From the NCBI GenBank assembly GCA_030052745.1, contig JANBVO010000014.1, forward strand, positions 372,001 to 436,000: 64,000 bases of DNA, given 5' to 3'. Both the position numbers and the translations under genes were made by a program. Shown piece after piece: positions 33,319 to 44,155 of the stretch. A model generated the notes under the pieces. The model saw nothing but the letters and a program-made list of their open reading frames with translations, searched no databases and was not told where the DNA came from. The first letter of the stretch is position 1. Every line of letters starts with the position of its first letter. The stretch is from Pleurostoma richardsiae (taxonomy: Eukaryota > Ascomycota > Sordariomycetes > Calosphaeriales > Pleurostomataceae).

Positions 33319-33780
33319 ATGGCTCGCCTGCCGTATTCCACCTCTTTCCCTCCGGAGTATACGCCTCTGAACGTATTCAAGCTTCTCTCCCTGAACTCCA
33401 CAACATTCAAGTTCTGGGCAGAAATTGGCTCTGCCCAGCTCAAGAAAGTAGCCCTTCCACCCCGAGAATGTGAGCTGGTCATACTCCTCACCACCGCCAA
33501 ATTTCGATCTGTTTACGAGTGGACTCACCATATTCCCATCCCGGCCAATATCGGCATCACTGACGCGCAGCGAGATGAGCTTTCCCGGGCCGGTGTTCGC
33601 AAGGGATACTTCGCCACACCGGAGGTGAGTAGGAGCACAACCTGCTTCTCGTCTGAGAGGATGTTGTTGCGCTTTGTTGAGGCTATAATTGATGGGCCGG
33701 AAATTGACAACAACTTGTGGGACGCTCATGGGCGGTGTCCCAGTCATGGATCAGGAGCCGTAGTGCCAGTAGCTGCCTAA
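33319..33780 (+). CDS. Carboxymuconolactone decarboxylase-like protein, short
   Basis: One open frame of 153 residues starts MARLPYSTSFPPEYTPLN. PPRECELVILLTTAKFRSVYEW and HHIPIPANIGITDAQRDELS show the AhpD/CMD helical fold with the conserved Glu...Trp..His pattern, without the CxxC of true AhpD. RFVEAIIDGPEIDNNLWD follows, but the last family helix is replaced by a short unrelated tail (GRCPSHGSGAVVPVAA). VSRSTTC between GYFATPE and the next helix looks like unspliced or extra sequence. Either an intron model is missing or the gene is truncated at its C-terminus. Relatives are ring-cleavage-pathway decarboxylases or peroxidase-like proteins. It sits beside the thioesterase and old yellow enzyme genes. 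Confidence 0.6.
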   Translation: MARLPYSTSFPPEYTPLNVFKLLSLNSTTFKFWAEIGSAQLKKVALPPRECELVILLTTAKFRSVYEWTHHIPIPANIGITDAQRDELSRAGVRKGYFATPEVSRSTTCFSSERMLLRFVEAIIDGPEIDNNLWDAHGRCPSHGSGAVVPVAA

Positions 33781-34633
33781 GGGCCAAATGCCCCATTCTT
33801 CCATCACTTTCTACTAGCAGCACCACAAGTTGAAGCTCAGAACGAAACATACCGCTTAGCAACGTACTAAGGCCGCATCGGCCAGGTTACGCAGTGTCTC
33901 GCAAGTCAGCATCATACCGTCGGAGGTACTGGCCACTCTTCACTAAACGACCTACCTAGGCAGATAGGCCCTACTCTCAGTGGCCTTGAATGACGTGCTC
34001 AGCAATAAGGTAGAACCCCGGTTTTACGCCTTCTGAGAACCTAAGTACCCGCTCGTCGTCGTCGTACAACATGCTGCGGGGAGTGAGGGGAATGCCGTTC
34101 TTGAAACAAGGCAACACTCGGCTCAACTCTGCATATCTCGCCCACCTTGAACGTGTCAGGTGAGGAAACCAACATCCTTTTCGTTTATAGCGAACGTGTG
34201 TCTACGCGGCCATGTGCCATGTCCCGAAGCTCCAGCTCGACGCAAACATTCCGTGGAGGCGAACCTCTATGGCTTCGCGCTAGTGTCTTCCCCTACTACA
34301 ACAACTCACACCATTAAATGCAGCGGAATCTGCGCCGGAAGCATCCTTCCAACTGCCTTAGAATGGGAAGACGAAGCCAAAGCGTCCTTCCATGCAGCAG
34401 TCAAGCATTGCAAGTCCGGCATCCCCTTGGATGGCGCGCCTGTGAAGTATCGGCAGAAGATCTACCGAATCTGGCGGGCACCCTGCATGAGCATTCAATA
34501 CACTCATTGGCATAGATGAAATAAGTCTCATTTAATACGGTATCGCTGTTGCCCTTTGAGGCGCATCCATGATTGGAGTGCAGCCAGTCGTATACTATGG
34601 CACCGAGGAGTAGACGTACAAACAAATTCGCAA
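33781..34633. other. Intergenic, no gene seen
   Basis: About 0.85 kb between the CMD-like gene and the 3' end of the carboxypeptidase gene. Missing 3' sequence of the CMD-like gene could have been here but is not recognisable. Confidence 0.45.
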
Positions 34634-36405
34634 TCAAACAGAGCACGACCCTGGTTGAGCATTATTGCCAAAGTCGCCATTCTGTGTTGTAAAGTCGATT
34701 CTCTGAGACAGGTTGTCAATGCGTCCTAGCAGAAACTCTAACTGCCTGTACGACGCAGCAGGTTGAAACTGTGGGATCATGTGGCCAGCCTGGAATTGGT
34801 GGATATATGTTACATTTCGCTCGGTGCGCCACTTCCCCAGTATACCACTGCCAGCGAGTGTAGCTTCCGAAGCTTCACTGTGGTAAGGCACAAACAGGTC
34901 CTTGTCGGGATACGCACTGAGGCCCTGCTGCCCGTGCCAGGTCATGTTCTGGACCATGAGAAGCGTGCCGTTGCCAATCAGGATGTAGTCTAGATCACCA
35001 TGGCCGATGATGGTCCTGTCGAGGCGCTCGATAATGCGAGGAAGAACCTCGATTCCGGAAGGAAGTGAATCGTCAGTCGAGAGCCTGCTGTTTGCGCACT
35101 GTGACCAGTCGGTAGGAGGGGCGTTGACTGCTTTTTGAACGTCCGACCGATTGAAGTAGACTGTTGCACCCTCGGGGAGATAGCGACGAGAACCGGGGAA
35201 TCCTAGGTTATCCCAGAGCTGTGGGCAGCTAGTAGTGATCTCATAGATACTGAAACAAGGGTTGACGATCGAGACCGCGTCGTATATGTCAGTCCATAAG
35301 TCGCAGCCTGTTCCAACATCCGGAGGTGCTGGCAGAGGACCCGCTGGCGGGAAAACCATATACCTATTGAAGTAGTCCGTGTAACCACAGGAATCGGCTC
35401 GGGCATGAATGTCTGCCATGAAGGTTTGGTTCAGATTGAACAGGTACGAGAAATGGTCGACGTACGGAACGGCGACAACTGGAGGACCTTAGCACGTGCA
35501 GAGTCTGAAAACGGTGGACAGGCGTACCCTGGGTCTGGATTGCATCATATGATGTGCTGGGGTCATATATCATGATGCCCTGGACATTGTAATGATCCGT
35601 ATCGTTTTGCTTAAGCATCGCATCAGTTGTGTATGGGACGTAGTAGCCTACCAGAGAAGTCAGTGACGAGTACGCAAATCTAGCTGATTTATGAGACTGA
35701 CCACCAAAGCTTTCGCCCGTGAGGTAAATCTTCCAGCCGTGAAGGCCAAATGTGTCGACAAAATTCTTGTACCAGCTTGTGAATTGTGCTGCGATGTCTT
35801 CCTCGTTCTTGGCAGTGAAAGGTCCTCGGGAGAACCCTGTATCGGCACCATGTTCCACCCACAAGACATTTGTCAAATTAACCCATGTCCACGGGTTTTT
35901 CACAGGCCTGAAGGTCCCAGGCTGCCAAAGGAAGGGTCCGTTTTCCTCGAGCAGGCCCTCGAGGGAAGAACACCCCTAGTATCAAATTCAGCATGTGAAC
36001 TTTCGTGCGAGATGGAAATCCATGGACAGACATTGAACCAAATGACGATTTCTTCCGATCCCGCCGGATTTTCGGTGGGAAAAAACCAGAACCACAGGGC
36101 ACTGCCGTTCGGCTGGCTTGCGTCAATGGGAATCAGCCCAGCGTAAGATTCGCCGATATCAAAGGAAACATCAGGGATGGCTGATCCGTTGACAGCGAAA
36201 CCTGGGAAGGAATGTGTTAACATCCGAACCACATTAGGAAGGTCCATGGAATAGTACTCGTTGTGTTCGGGTTTTGAGAGAAGTCAATCAAACGTTTCGT
36301 GATGGTAGGGGTATCGAGCAGGGCTTCTGAGGCATGCGGAAGCGTCCTTGCTTTGACATGATGGGCCAACCCGTTAGCCAGTACCAAGAGCGGAAGTGCG
36401 CGCAT
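34634..36405 (-). CDS. Secreted serine carboxypeptidase (S10) with altered oxyanion loop
   Basis: Five exons (36405-36258, 36201-36032, 35975-35702, 35647-35528, 35487-34634) sum to 1566 nt and give 521 residues. The N-terminus [19 protein letters not shown] is a signal peptide. Catalytic residues are present: Ser195 in GESFGG followed by YYVPY, the Asp in [11 protein letters not shown] and the His in [10 protein letters not shown]. The substrate-binding block that normally reads W-(L/F)-NGGPGCSS reads WFN-GCSS here, so three residues (GGP) of the oxyanion-hole loop are absent. They fall exactly at an intron junction. The usual VEQPVGTGFS also reads [10 protein letters not shown]. Many N-glycosylation sites support secretion. 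It would release C-terminal residues in the secretory pathway or outside the cell, but activity is doubtful unless the splice model is wrong. Confidence 0.85.
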
Positions 36406-38025
36406 GATGTAGGAATAAGACGCAGTATGGAAACTTCTGGTTGTATGACTCTTGAAGACGTGTTCTGTTCACAATCATGGAACACAGAGTCGTCACTGCT
36501 TATATATATGTGCGTGTATAAGCGACGACAGCTCACTCTTTCAAGCAATCAGCTGCTACAACCAAAACCTACTTAGGACTGCCGATCATTCCCTCTGATC
36601 TGAAGCGCCGAGAATAAGCCCGGATAAAGAACAACGAGGACTGGAGCATCGGAGAAGAGCTTGAAGCTGGAAGGTGGTCAACCTCAGCTAAACCACCACG
36701 AGTATCCTCACGCAAAGTGGAATGCCTTCCACCAGAACTCTCCACTGGAGACCAGCACAGCACATTCCTGTTTGGTGTTAAAGTCTTTTTAGCAGTTTCG
36801 TATCAGGAGACTTGAGATTGGACATCTGAGCAATCATGGATACTGCTGGGATATATATGATTGGAAAACAACCGTCTCCCACTATGGGTACTGCCGGCCG
36901 GACGACTACATAGTGTGATAACGTACCGTTCTAGCGGCACCATTAGGGCCGGCGTGCAGATAAAAGAGTAGTATCCGGTTTCACGTTGCGGGGCGGTGAC
37001 TGAGATGAACATTGCTCCACATCCAACTAGGTCACAATATGCTCACCACCATCGCAAACATCACTGTCTTTGTAGGATAGATAGTGTCTAATTCGCCTCT
37101 TTTTCAACCTACGCAGATAATGAGGCAATTTATACGAGAATTTTACTATCCGCTTCATAGTTATATATGTTAAAGCCAAAGTTAATGTCTCAAAGATAAA
37201 TCCAGGCTACACAGTGGAGGAACACTATAAGAACATGCACGGGTAGGTATCCAAAGCCCAAAGCGAGATACCCAGATCTCAGGACCGAAGAAACAAAGTA
37301 CACCGAGATCACCTTCTCTTAATGGCTAGTTCACAGGAGGAGGTGCTTCGTATCCGCCGCACAGGCAGGTTCGTTTGATGCAGGCGCACTGTGACAAACG
37401 CTCATGATGAGATCCATCTCACTGGTCTATCCGGTACGCCCTCAAGCTCCAAAGCTCTAGACGATATCTTAGAATACAACACAGTAATACTTGCTCACAG
37501 AATGTTGAGCAATCGAACTATGCTTCGGTTGGCGGTCCGGCTGTTGACAGCATGATGGCAGTGGCTCTTCGAGAGCGACGCCATAATGATAGGTCAGCAT
37601 TGTGTCCATCGCCATGGCAGGTGTCATGCAAGACGGCGACTTTGAGCAGCAAAGCACCGGGGGCAGCCAACACACATTATTCTTTATAACACATAGCTCT
37701 CTCTCTCTCTCGTGGATCTACATTGGCAGATCTTGTACAATTAGTTGGACGAGCACACAACCTCCGAGCATCAGCACTAAGAGAAATACTTTCCTAGTTC
37801 TGGGCGCAGCGCCGGTAGGAGTAGAAACTTTCCAACGACTGACTGACTGTCCTGTCCGGTCATGGGCCTTTCCGGCTCAACCATTCCGTCAAAATAACAG
37901 AAAAGCATTCATTGACACAATACGATTAATTCTACTAATCGCCTCGGCTGTCATTGCCCACACCCATGCTCAGCTGCACAAAGCATCGTCAACACTTTCT
38001 ATGCTCCATTATTTCAAGCTCTGTT
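36406..38025. other. 1.6 kb intergenic, no gene seen
   Basis: The carboxypeptidase promoter and the 3' flank of the first amidase gene. The central part (about 37050-37250) is AT-rich. No gene, RNA or repeat was recognised. Confidence 0.5.
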
Positions 38026-40095
38026 CTAGAACGCCGTCCGCCCAGTCTTGACGGTCTTCAGCACACCGTTCTCAGCCAACTTCTCCCACATGTTCCAGAG
38101 CATGAAATCGCAGCCTCTCTTTGCAATAACGCTGACGGTTACGGGCATGTACTCGCTGTGGAACGTAACGTTTGACTGGTACGTAACCTGGCCGATGGGA
38201 ATCGTCATATCAACACATCCGTACAATGGACAAATGGTGGCACCACCAATGACGGCACGTGCAGGTGTCTGTGCCAGGTAGGACGCGGCCGGGTTGTTTG
38301 CAACAAGGTCCTGCTCACGGAAGCTAGGAAGACCGCCCGTACCGATATCGTAGATCATGATGCTCTCAGAGCAGGACTCATTAGTGGTGAAGAGCACATT
38401 CTGCTCAAACCAGTCGACGCCGGCACGTCTTGTTACCAGGCCTGACTGAAAGTGCTCGTCCGTAAAGGCATCAGTAATGGTCTTGTTTTGCCAGAAGCGG
38501 TGGGACTGATCAATAGGTGGGAATCGGCCATCGAAGCGCTCGGCCCAGGCGTCGACCAGAGGTTTGCCGACTTCCCGCCATTGCTGAGCACCGCTGTCTA
38601 GTGTAGCCTCTAACGTACTTAAATCAGGGCTAGATGTGTTGACGAGCGAGGCAAAGCTTACTTCTTCCGTAGTTATGTCGAAGACGGAAGACATGTTAGC
38701 GAGGAAGGCCTGCAAGACCGCCTCGGCGGCAGGGTTCGCCATCGGGAGGTAGTCGGTCAGATAGAGAACACGCTTAGGGAAAGCATAAGTATCAGGCGTA
38801 TCCAGGGGCGCAAGGCCGTTATTCGAAGGATCCTGGTGAAGCTCGGGGATATACCAGTTCTTCGCGAAGTGTACCCACTCCTTGATATCACGAGCGAAAA
38901 CACCGGCCGTATCCATAGACTGGCTAAGAGGCATAACACCCTCAAGAGTCATCATACCCTGACTAGGCCTATTAGCGTAGGTCCCCGAGACGGCACCTGG
39001 ACGGCGCATAGAAGAGCCAGTATCGGAGCCGATCGCGAAATCGAGCCAGTCATACGAAGCGATAGAGCAGCCACCACCAGACGAAGAAGCGGAGCAAGTC
39101 AAATAGCCGTCCCCACGAGGGTTCCATGGATAGTGCTCGTCTTGCCAGTCCCAAGGATTCGCACCGCTGGCAAATTGAGCAAGCTTGTACTTTCCAACGA
39201 TAATGCCGCCCAAGTCGATGATACGCTGGATCGAGGGTGCGGTGGCATTAGCAGACGTGGTCACCAACGCCCATGCTTGGCTTCCACCTGAAGTAATCAA
39301 TCCCTTAAGGTCGAAGAGATCCTTAATAGCCACACGGGAGCCAGAGAGCGGCCGGGGGTCGGACCAGGAGTAAATCCTGGAAGGGACTGGGATATAAGGG
39401 AACCATCTCCCCGTGTAGAACAAATCCACAGACTTGTACGTTCCCTGTCCATCATTGGCGTCGTATGTACCGTAAAGGAAGTCACGGTCAAACTCCTCAT
39501 ACAGACGATAGACTGTGTTGAATTTGATGGAAGACGCGCGAACAGTCACGGCGTAGGGCCCAGCGGGGAGGAAGTCTGGAGCATCTGGCGTGGGAACAAA
39601 TGTGACAGCAAGCGTAGAGCATGAGCTAGACATGGACTCGTTGAAGGCAGCGTCCATCAGATAGTAAGAAGAGCCGAGCGAAGCCAAGTAGTTGAGGGCA
39701 GTATTATCCATTGAAGGGCTGCCAACACCTCTGAAAGTGATGTAGACACCCTCCAGATAGTCAGTCGTAAAGACATCGTCACCGGTGATGTAACTATTGA
39801 CGGTATCCTCGAGCAGCTGACCCGTCACGGTTGTCTCGTTCACCGAGATAACAGTGAAGGGCACCAGATTGTTCGGGTCGCTGCTTCTGCAGCCGGTCCT
39901 GAGCGTGACCTTGGGATGTCCAAGGTTGGCGAGATAGGTGTTGTTCCCGAGTGTGTAGGAGACATCGCCGCTGGGAGTGACACTTATCTTGGTCCACACC
40001 GAGCGCTTGGCCACCGAGGAGGCAAAAGTGCCAACGACGAAAGTGGCGACGAGGCAGAGCTTAACCAGCAGAAAAGGGCTGTTCAAGGCCACCAT
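38026..40095 (-). CDS. Secreted amidase-signature hydrolase with N-terminal extension
   Basis: An intronless frame of 689 residues from MVALNSPFLLVKLCLVATFV, a strong signal peptide. The first 240 residues form an extra beta-rich domain (SVTPSGDVSYTLGNNTYLAN and others). The amidase-signature core follows. RVAIKDLFDLKG holds catalytic Lys258, SASSSGGGCS the cis-Ser338, and IGSDTGSSMRRPGA the nucleophile Ser362. The 24-residue spacing of the two serines matches the family. The C-terminal third has many aromatic residues and N-glycosylation sites. It hydrolyses an amide or possibly ester outside the cell, substrate unknown. Its length, about 150-200 residues above typical amidases, comes from the N-terminal extension. 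The second secreted amidase lies divergently 1.4 kb away. Confidence 0.88.
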   Translation of the reverse strand: MVALNSPFLLVKLCLVATFVVGTFASSVAKRSVWTKISVTPSGDVSYTLGNNTYLANLGHPKVTLRTGCRSSDPNNLVPFTVISVNETTVTGQLLEDTVNSYITGDDVFTTDYLEGVYITFRGVGSPSMDNTALNYLASLGSSYYLMDAAFNESMSSSCSTLAVTFVPTPDAPDFLPAGPYAVTVRASSIKFNTVYRLYEEFDRDFLYGTYDANDGQGTYKSVDLFYTGRWFPYIPVPSRIYSWSDPRPLSGSRVAIKDLFDLKGLITSGGSQAWALVTTSANATAPSIQRIIDLGGIIVGKYKLAQFASGANPWDWQDEHYPWNPRGDGYLTCSASSSGGGCSIASYDWLDFAIGSDTGSSMRRPGAVSGTYANRPSQGMMTLEGVMPLSQSMDTAGVFARDIKEWVHFAKNWYIPELHQDPSNNGLAPLDTPDTYAFPKRVLYLTDYLPMANPAAEAVLQAFLANMSSVFDITTEEVSFASLVNTSSPDLSTLEATLDSGAQQWREVGKPLVDAWAERFDGRFPPIDQSHRFWQNKTITDAFTDEHFQSGLVTRRAGVDWFEQNVLFTTNESCSESIMIYDIGTGGLPSFREQDLVANNPAASYLAQTPARAVIGGATICPLYGCVDMTIPIGQVTYQSNVTFHSEYMPVTVSVIAKRGCDFMLWNMWEKLAENGVLKTVKTGRTAF

Positions 40096-41544
40096 CTTGA
40101 AGCAGAGTCTTAGGAGTGAGGTCAATGAGTGAGAAAACGCAGTGGTGGCACAGCAAGGCCATCATCCCGGCATGGAATGGCTCCCAAAGACTTTATGTGA
40201 AGTCATCATCTCTCGCCGTCTGCGCTGGCGCCGACTTGTCACTGCAATGTAAGGCCCTTCAACCAGCGAAAGTCGAATCCACATTGCTATCCGCCGACAG
40301 GATTCTAGAGTCGTGGCCAAGGCCCAGTCGTTAGCTCGGTCACAAAATACCTCGTGGCCCTATCTGCCCTGCTAGCCCATGCAGACAAAGACAGGATACC
40401 ATACTACGGTAGTAAACAAACCGATCCGAGAGTCTCCACTGAATGTTGTTGAGCAAGGCCGCAGGGGCCTGTCCGAACAACTCCACACGGTCGGACGACA
40501 GCCGGGCCGATAACCATTGTGCGGGACTCCGGCCTTCTACCAAATCCTTTCAAGACGCTCGAAAACCGCGATGCAAAGGTACCGACCGGAAGGAACGCGG
40601 CATGGCTGAGGCTCAGGACGACGATAAGATACCTACCTACACGGCATGCTTAGCGTTACACCAAGTACAGGCTAGAGAGGACAAGGTGGTGCTGGTGGTC
40701 TGAAATCAACCTGAACTTCCGCCGGACACACTCCGATATATCGAGTCAAGTCGAACGCTTGCCGAAGGTCGAAAGTCAGCAGCTGTCCCCACCTTTATCT
40801 GCAACTGGCTTACAGAAACTAACATAGCACTGCTATCAACGCATGCATGGCTTTTGATCATCCCACAGTAGTGGAATTTAGTTTAAACCGACCTATTTAG
40901 GATGAGCATCTCAGGGGTACTGATAAATCCTCCCAGGCATCGAACAGCCACCTCCAGCCGGCCGGCCGGCACTAACAGTAGTGCGGCGTGCTCTAGAAAC
41001 ACGCGTAGTGAAAGGAAAGGCGCTGCCGGGTGCCATGGCACCAACTAAACTGTAATTAGTGGAAGCTGTGGAAAGGATCAACAGCCACTTGATAACAGGC
41101 AATCATTACCTCTGCCAACATTTACCGAGTGGTAAATGTATTAAAATTACCAGTAGAGTTACATAGTAGTCATTGACTTATTTTATAGGCTGATTAGGAG
41201 AACGTGCTCTACTACAAGTATGGCATACTACATAGAAACCAAACATCGTACTTGTCGGGTTTCGCTCTATAGAGCGCTGAGCCGCACGGTCGACTGTATG
41301 GTTCGACTGTACCTTAGCTAGACCCGTGCCACCGTCGCTCTCAGGAACCATGAATAGTTGCTTAACTAGCTTCTACTGTCATCTGCAGGCTCCCGGTTCT
41401 TCTTCGGCACGATAGCTGGGCTTTCCTTGGCTTCCTTAGTGTTCCCTGGCACCAGAGCTGCTACGATGGCAAGACAGCATTAATAGCTGAGTAAACTCTC
41501 GTGTTTGGTTCCCATCAGATAGTCAGCGGCCAAATTCTTCCAAT
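40096..41544. promoter_or_regulatory. 1.4 kb divergent intergenic region between two amidase genes
   Basis: No gene was seen. It includes a GCCGGCCGGCCGGC palindrome at 40957-40970 and AT-rich stretches around 41100-41200. Shared control of the two amidases is possible but unproven. Confidence 0.45.
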
Positions 41545-43793
41545 ATGCCTTCCTTCATCTCTTTTGCTCCCTTCCTGGGAGCTTTGAGTCTTGTTCAAAT
41601 CACCCCAGTGAGATCGTTCCCATTTGATGCGCCTGAAGGATATGGTGAACAAAGCCCTCGTTCTACACTTTTCGTTGATCGAGACGTTGGCTTGGAGGGT
41701 GGGAGCCAATCAACGTATCCGTCACTTCTCACCTTAACGATTGATGAGGCTATTGGAGGCTTTGCGACCGGGCAGTTCACCTCGGAGGACCTGGTGACTG
41801 CTTATTTGAGGAGGATTGCAGAAGTGAATCCACTTCTTCATGCTGTCACTGAAGTCAACCCTGATGCGTTGGACGTCGCTAAATCTCTGGATGCGGAGAG
41901 GACTGCGGGAATCGTTCGTGGGTGAGTGATTCGGCTCCGTGAACTGAAGAAAGAGATATATTTTTGGCGTTCCACCAGACCTCTCCACGGCGTGCCCATT
42001 GTGATCAAGAACAACATTGCCACCGACGACAAAATGAATAATACTGGTAAGTTTCTGCTTCCAGCGATCAACTATGCAACTGACACCCACACTAGCCGGC
42101 TCCTATGCTCTTCTCGGCTCGAAGGTTCCAGAAGACTCAACTGTTGTCACTAAACTTCGTGACGCAGGAGCTATAATTCTTGGTAAAGCAAACATGGCTC
42201 AGTGGGCTGGGTGTCGATCGACGTATGTATCACTCTCTGATCGGTTCAAAATAGACTGTTAACCGTATATAGTGTCAACTCCAACGGCTGGTCGGCATAT
42301 GGTGGACAAGTCTATGGCGCATACTATCCGTTCCAGGAGCCCAGCGGTTCCAGCAGTGGAAGCGCGGTTAGCGCTAGTATTGGTCTCTCTCTGGTTGCAT
42401 TGGGGACTGAGGTAGGCGTGCTCTGCCACCCTTGATCGATACAGTTGTTGACACACTTCAGACCGGTAGTTCCATCTCGGCGCCGAGTTCCCAGAACGGT
42501 GTAGTGGGTATCAAACCCTCCACTGGGCTGACCTCGAGGCATCTTGTTATCCCGTGGTCGTCTCATCAAGACACCGTGGGGCCGAGTAAGTTAAGAGGCA
42601 ATCACCGCAGCTTGGTTACTGATTATTGTCAGTTGCCCGAACGGTTAAGGATGCCGCGTAAGTACCTCATTGTCCTCGGAAGTGCATGATCTGATGATAG
42701 GGGCAGCTACGTTCTACAGACGATAGCCGGTACTGACCCGAAAGATAACTATACGAGGTCAGTCTTTTACAACCAACTGAATAATGCTATTGCTGAACTT
42801 TCTATAGTACGATACCTTTCGATACCATTCCTGATTACGTTGCAGCGTGCCAGGAAGATGGTCTTCGCGGGGCCCGAATCGGCGTCCCTCGTAATGCTAT
42901 TTTGAACACATCCATACCAGACAATAGCCCTATTAGGGACGCTTACGATCAAGCGATTGATATCATCCGTGCCTTATCCGCCAATGTCAGTGATCCAGCT
43001 GATTTTGTCAATATGACGGACTATAATGTGAATCGTGGTGGGCGCCCAGACGCTGACGGCTTCGACTTCATGGACATCGACTTTTACGGTGATCTTGCCG
43101 CTTATCTCGCCCAGTTGACCTACAACCCCTACAATATTACCGGGGTGGAGGACTTGATTCTTTACACAGAGTCGAACCCGCTTGAAAATTGGCCAAATAA
43201 GACGGTCAACGTCTGGCAAATGACTCTTAATTCGGTGAGGAAGTTTGGTCCGTATGGCGGAGCCACGCACTGGGAGATGTTCCAGGAAAGGATCAGGATT
43301 GGTGAGGAATCTACAATTCTCGCAACGCTGGAAAAATACAATCTGGACGCGCTTGTCATGCCGACCACATCGGCCACTGGGCCGGCATCTATTGGGCGTA
43401 AGTCATGAGAACTTCATCCGTCGAGGTAATGCTGACTTTATCAGAATTTCCTATCGTGACTGTTCCTCTTGGGTTCTATCCCGCGGACACTCCGGTGACT
43501 TGGGGAGCCGATTCCATGATTCAGACTGCTCCGGGTGTTCCGTAAGTTCTGTGATCCAAGCATTACAAGCGTTTCTATATTGATACTTGTACAGTTTTGG
43601 ACTGTCTTTTGTCGGTCCCAGATTCAGCGAGGAGAAGCTCATCAAATATGCGTATGCCTTTGAGCAAGCGACCAAGATTCGGTGAGTTGTGCTACCCGAG
43701 CTTCGAAAGTCCACGAAATTGACATTTGGAAGGTCGAGCAAGAGACCAATGGTCGTTCCCAACATTGAACTGGCCGAAGTTATCAGCTTGTAG
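41545..43793 (+). CDS. Secreted amidase-signature hydrolase, eleven exons
   Basis: Eleven exons (41545-41921, 41979-42046, 42096-42222, 42273-42411, 42462-42585, 42633-42657, 42707-42757, 42808-43397, 43445-43541, 43595-43681, 43733-43793) sum to 1746 nt, giving 581 residues. The N-terminus MPSFISFAPFLGALSLV is a signal peptide. Amidase-signature blocks are LTIDEAIGGFATGQFTSEDL, GPLHGVPIVIKNN (catalytic Lys), AGAIILGKANMAQWA, EPSGSSSGSAVS (cis-Ser), LGTETGSSISAPSS (nucleophile Ser) and GVVGIKPSTGL. The late block is FPIVTVPLGFYP. The protein is glycosylated (several NxT/S) and likely extracellular. Introns are 47-57 nt. Its gene structure differs completely from the intronless neighbour, so the pair is not a recent tandem duplicate. 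It probably acts on extracellular amides, with unknown specificity. Confidence 0.9.
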
Positions 43794-44155
43794 TAAGTTC
43801 TAGACCGGTAGTATTTCAGAAGCTCAAACCCATTTGCATGTGCAGCATAAGTTGTGTGAGGCCCAGATCCAAAAGCGCTATACAGGTACAGATATCCCTA
43901 CGCAAAAGATACGTAGAAGAATGAAGGCAAGAGCTCGACGTATGGATATGTGCAGGACTTGTGTACCGGGCCATGACACGCTGACAGCGTTTAAGGATGC
44001 TCTTTTCACGCATAACGAAGCATCAATTATGTTCTCTGCACTCTCCACCATAACCCTACTTTGATCATATCCACGACCTTCTTGGTGTCCAATGATAGCA
44101 GATCCGCCTTTGAATGACCCGTCCGAGTCTCCCTTATAAAATTTCTCCAGGCCCT
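43794..44155. other. Intergenic between convergent genes
   Basis: The 3' regions of the amidase and NmrA-like genes. No gene was seen. Confidence 0.45.
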
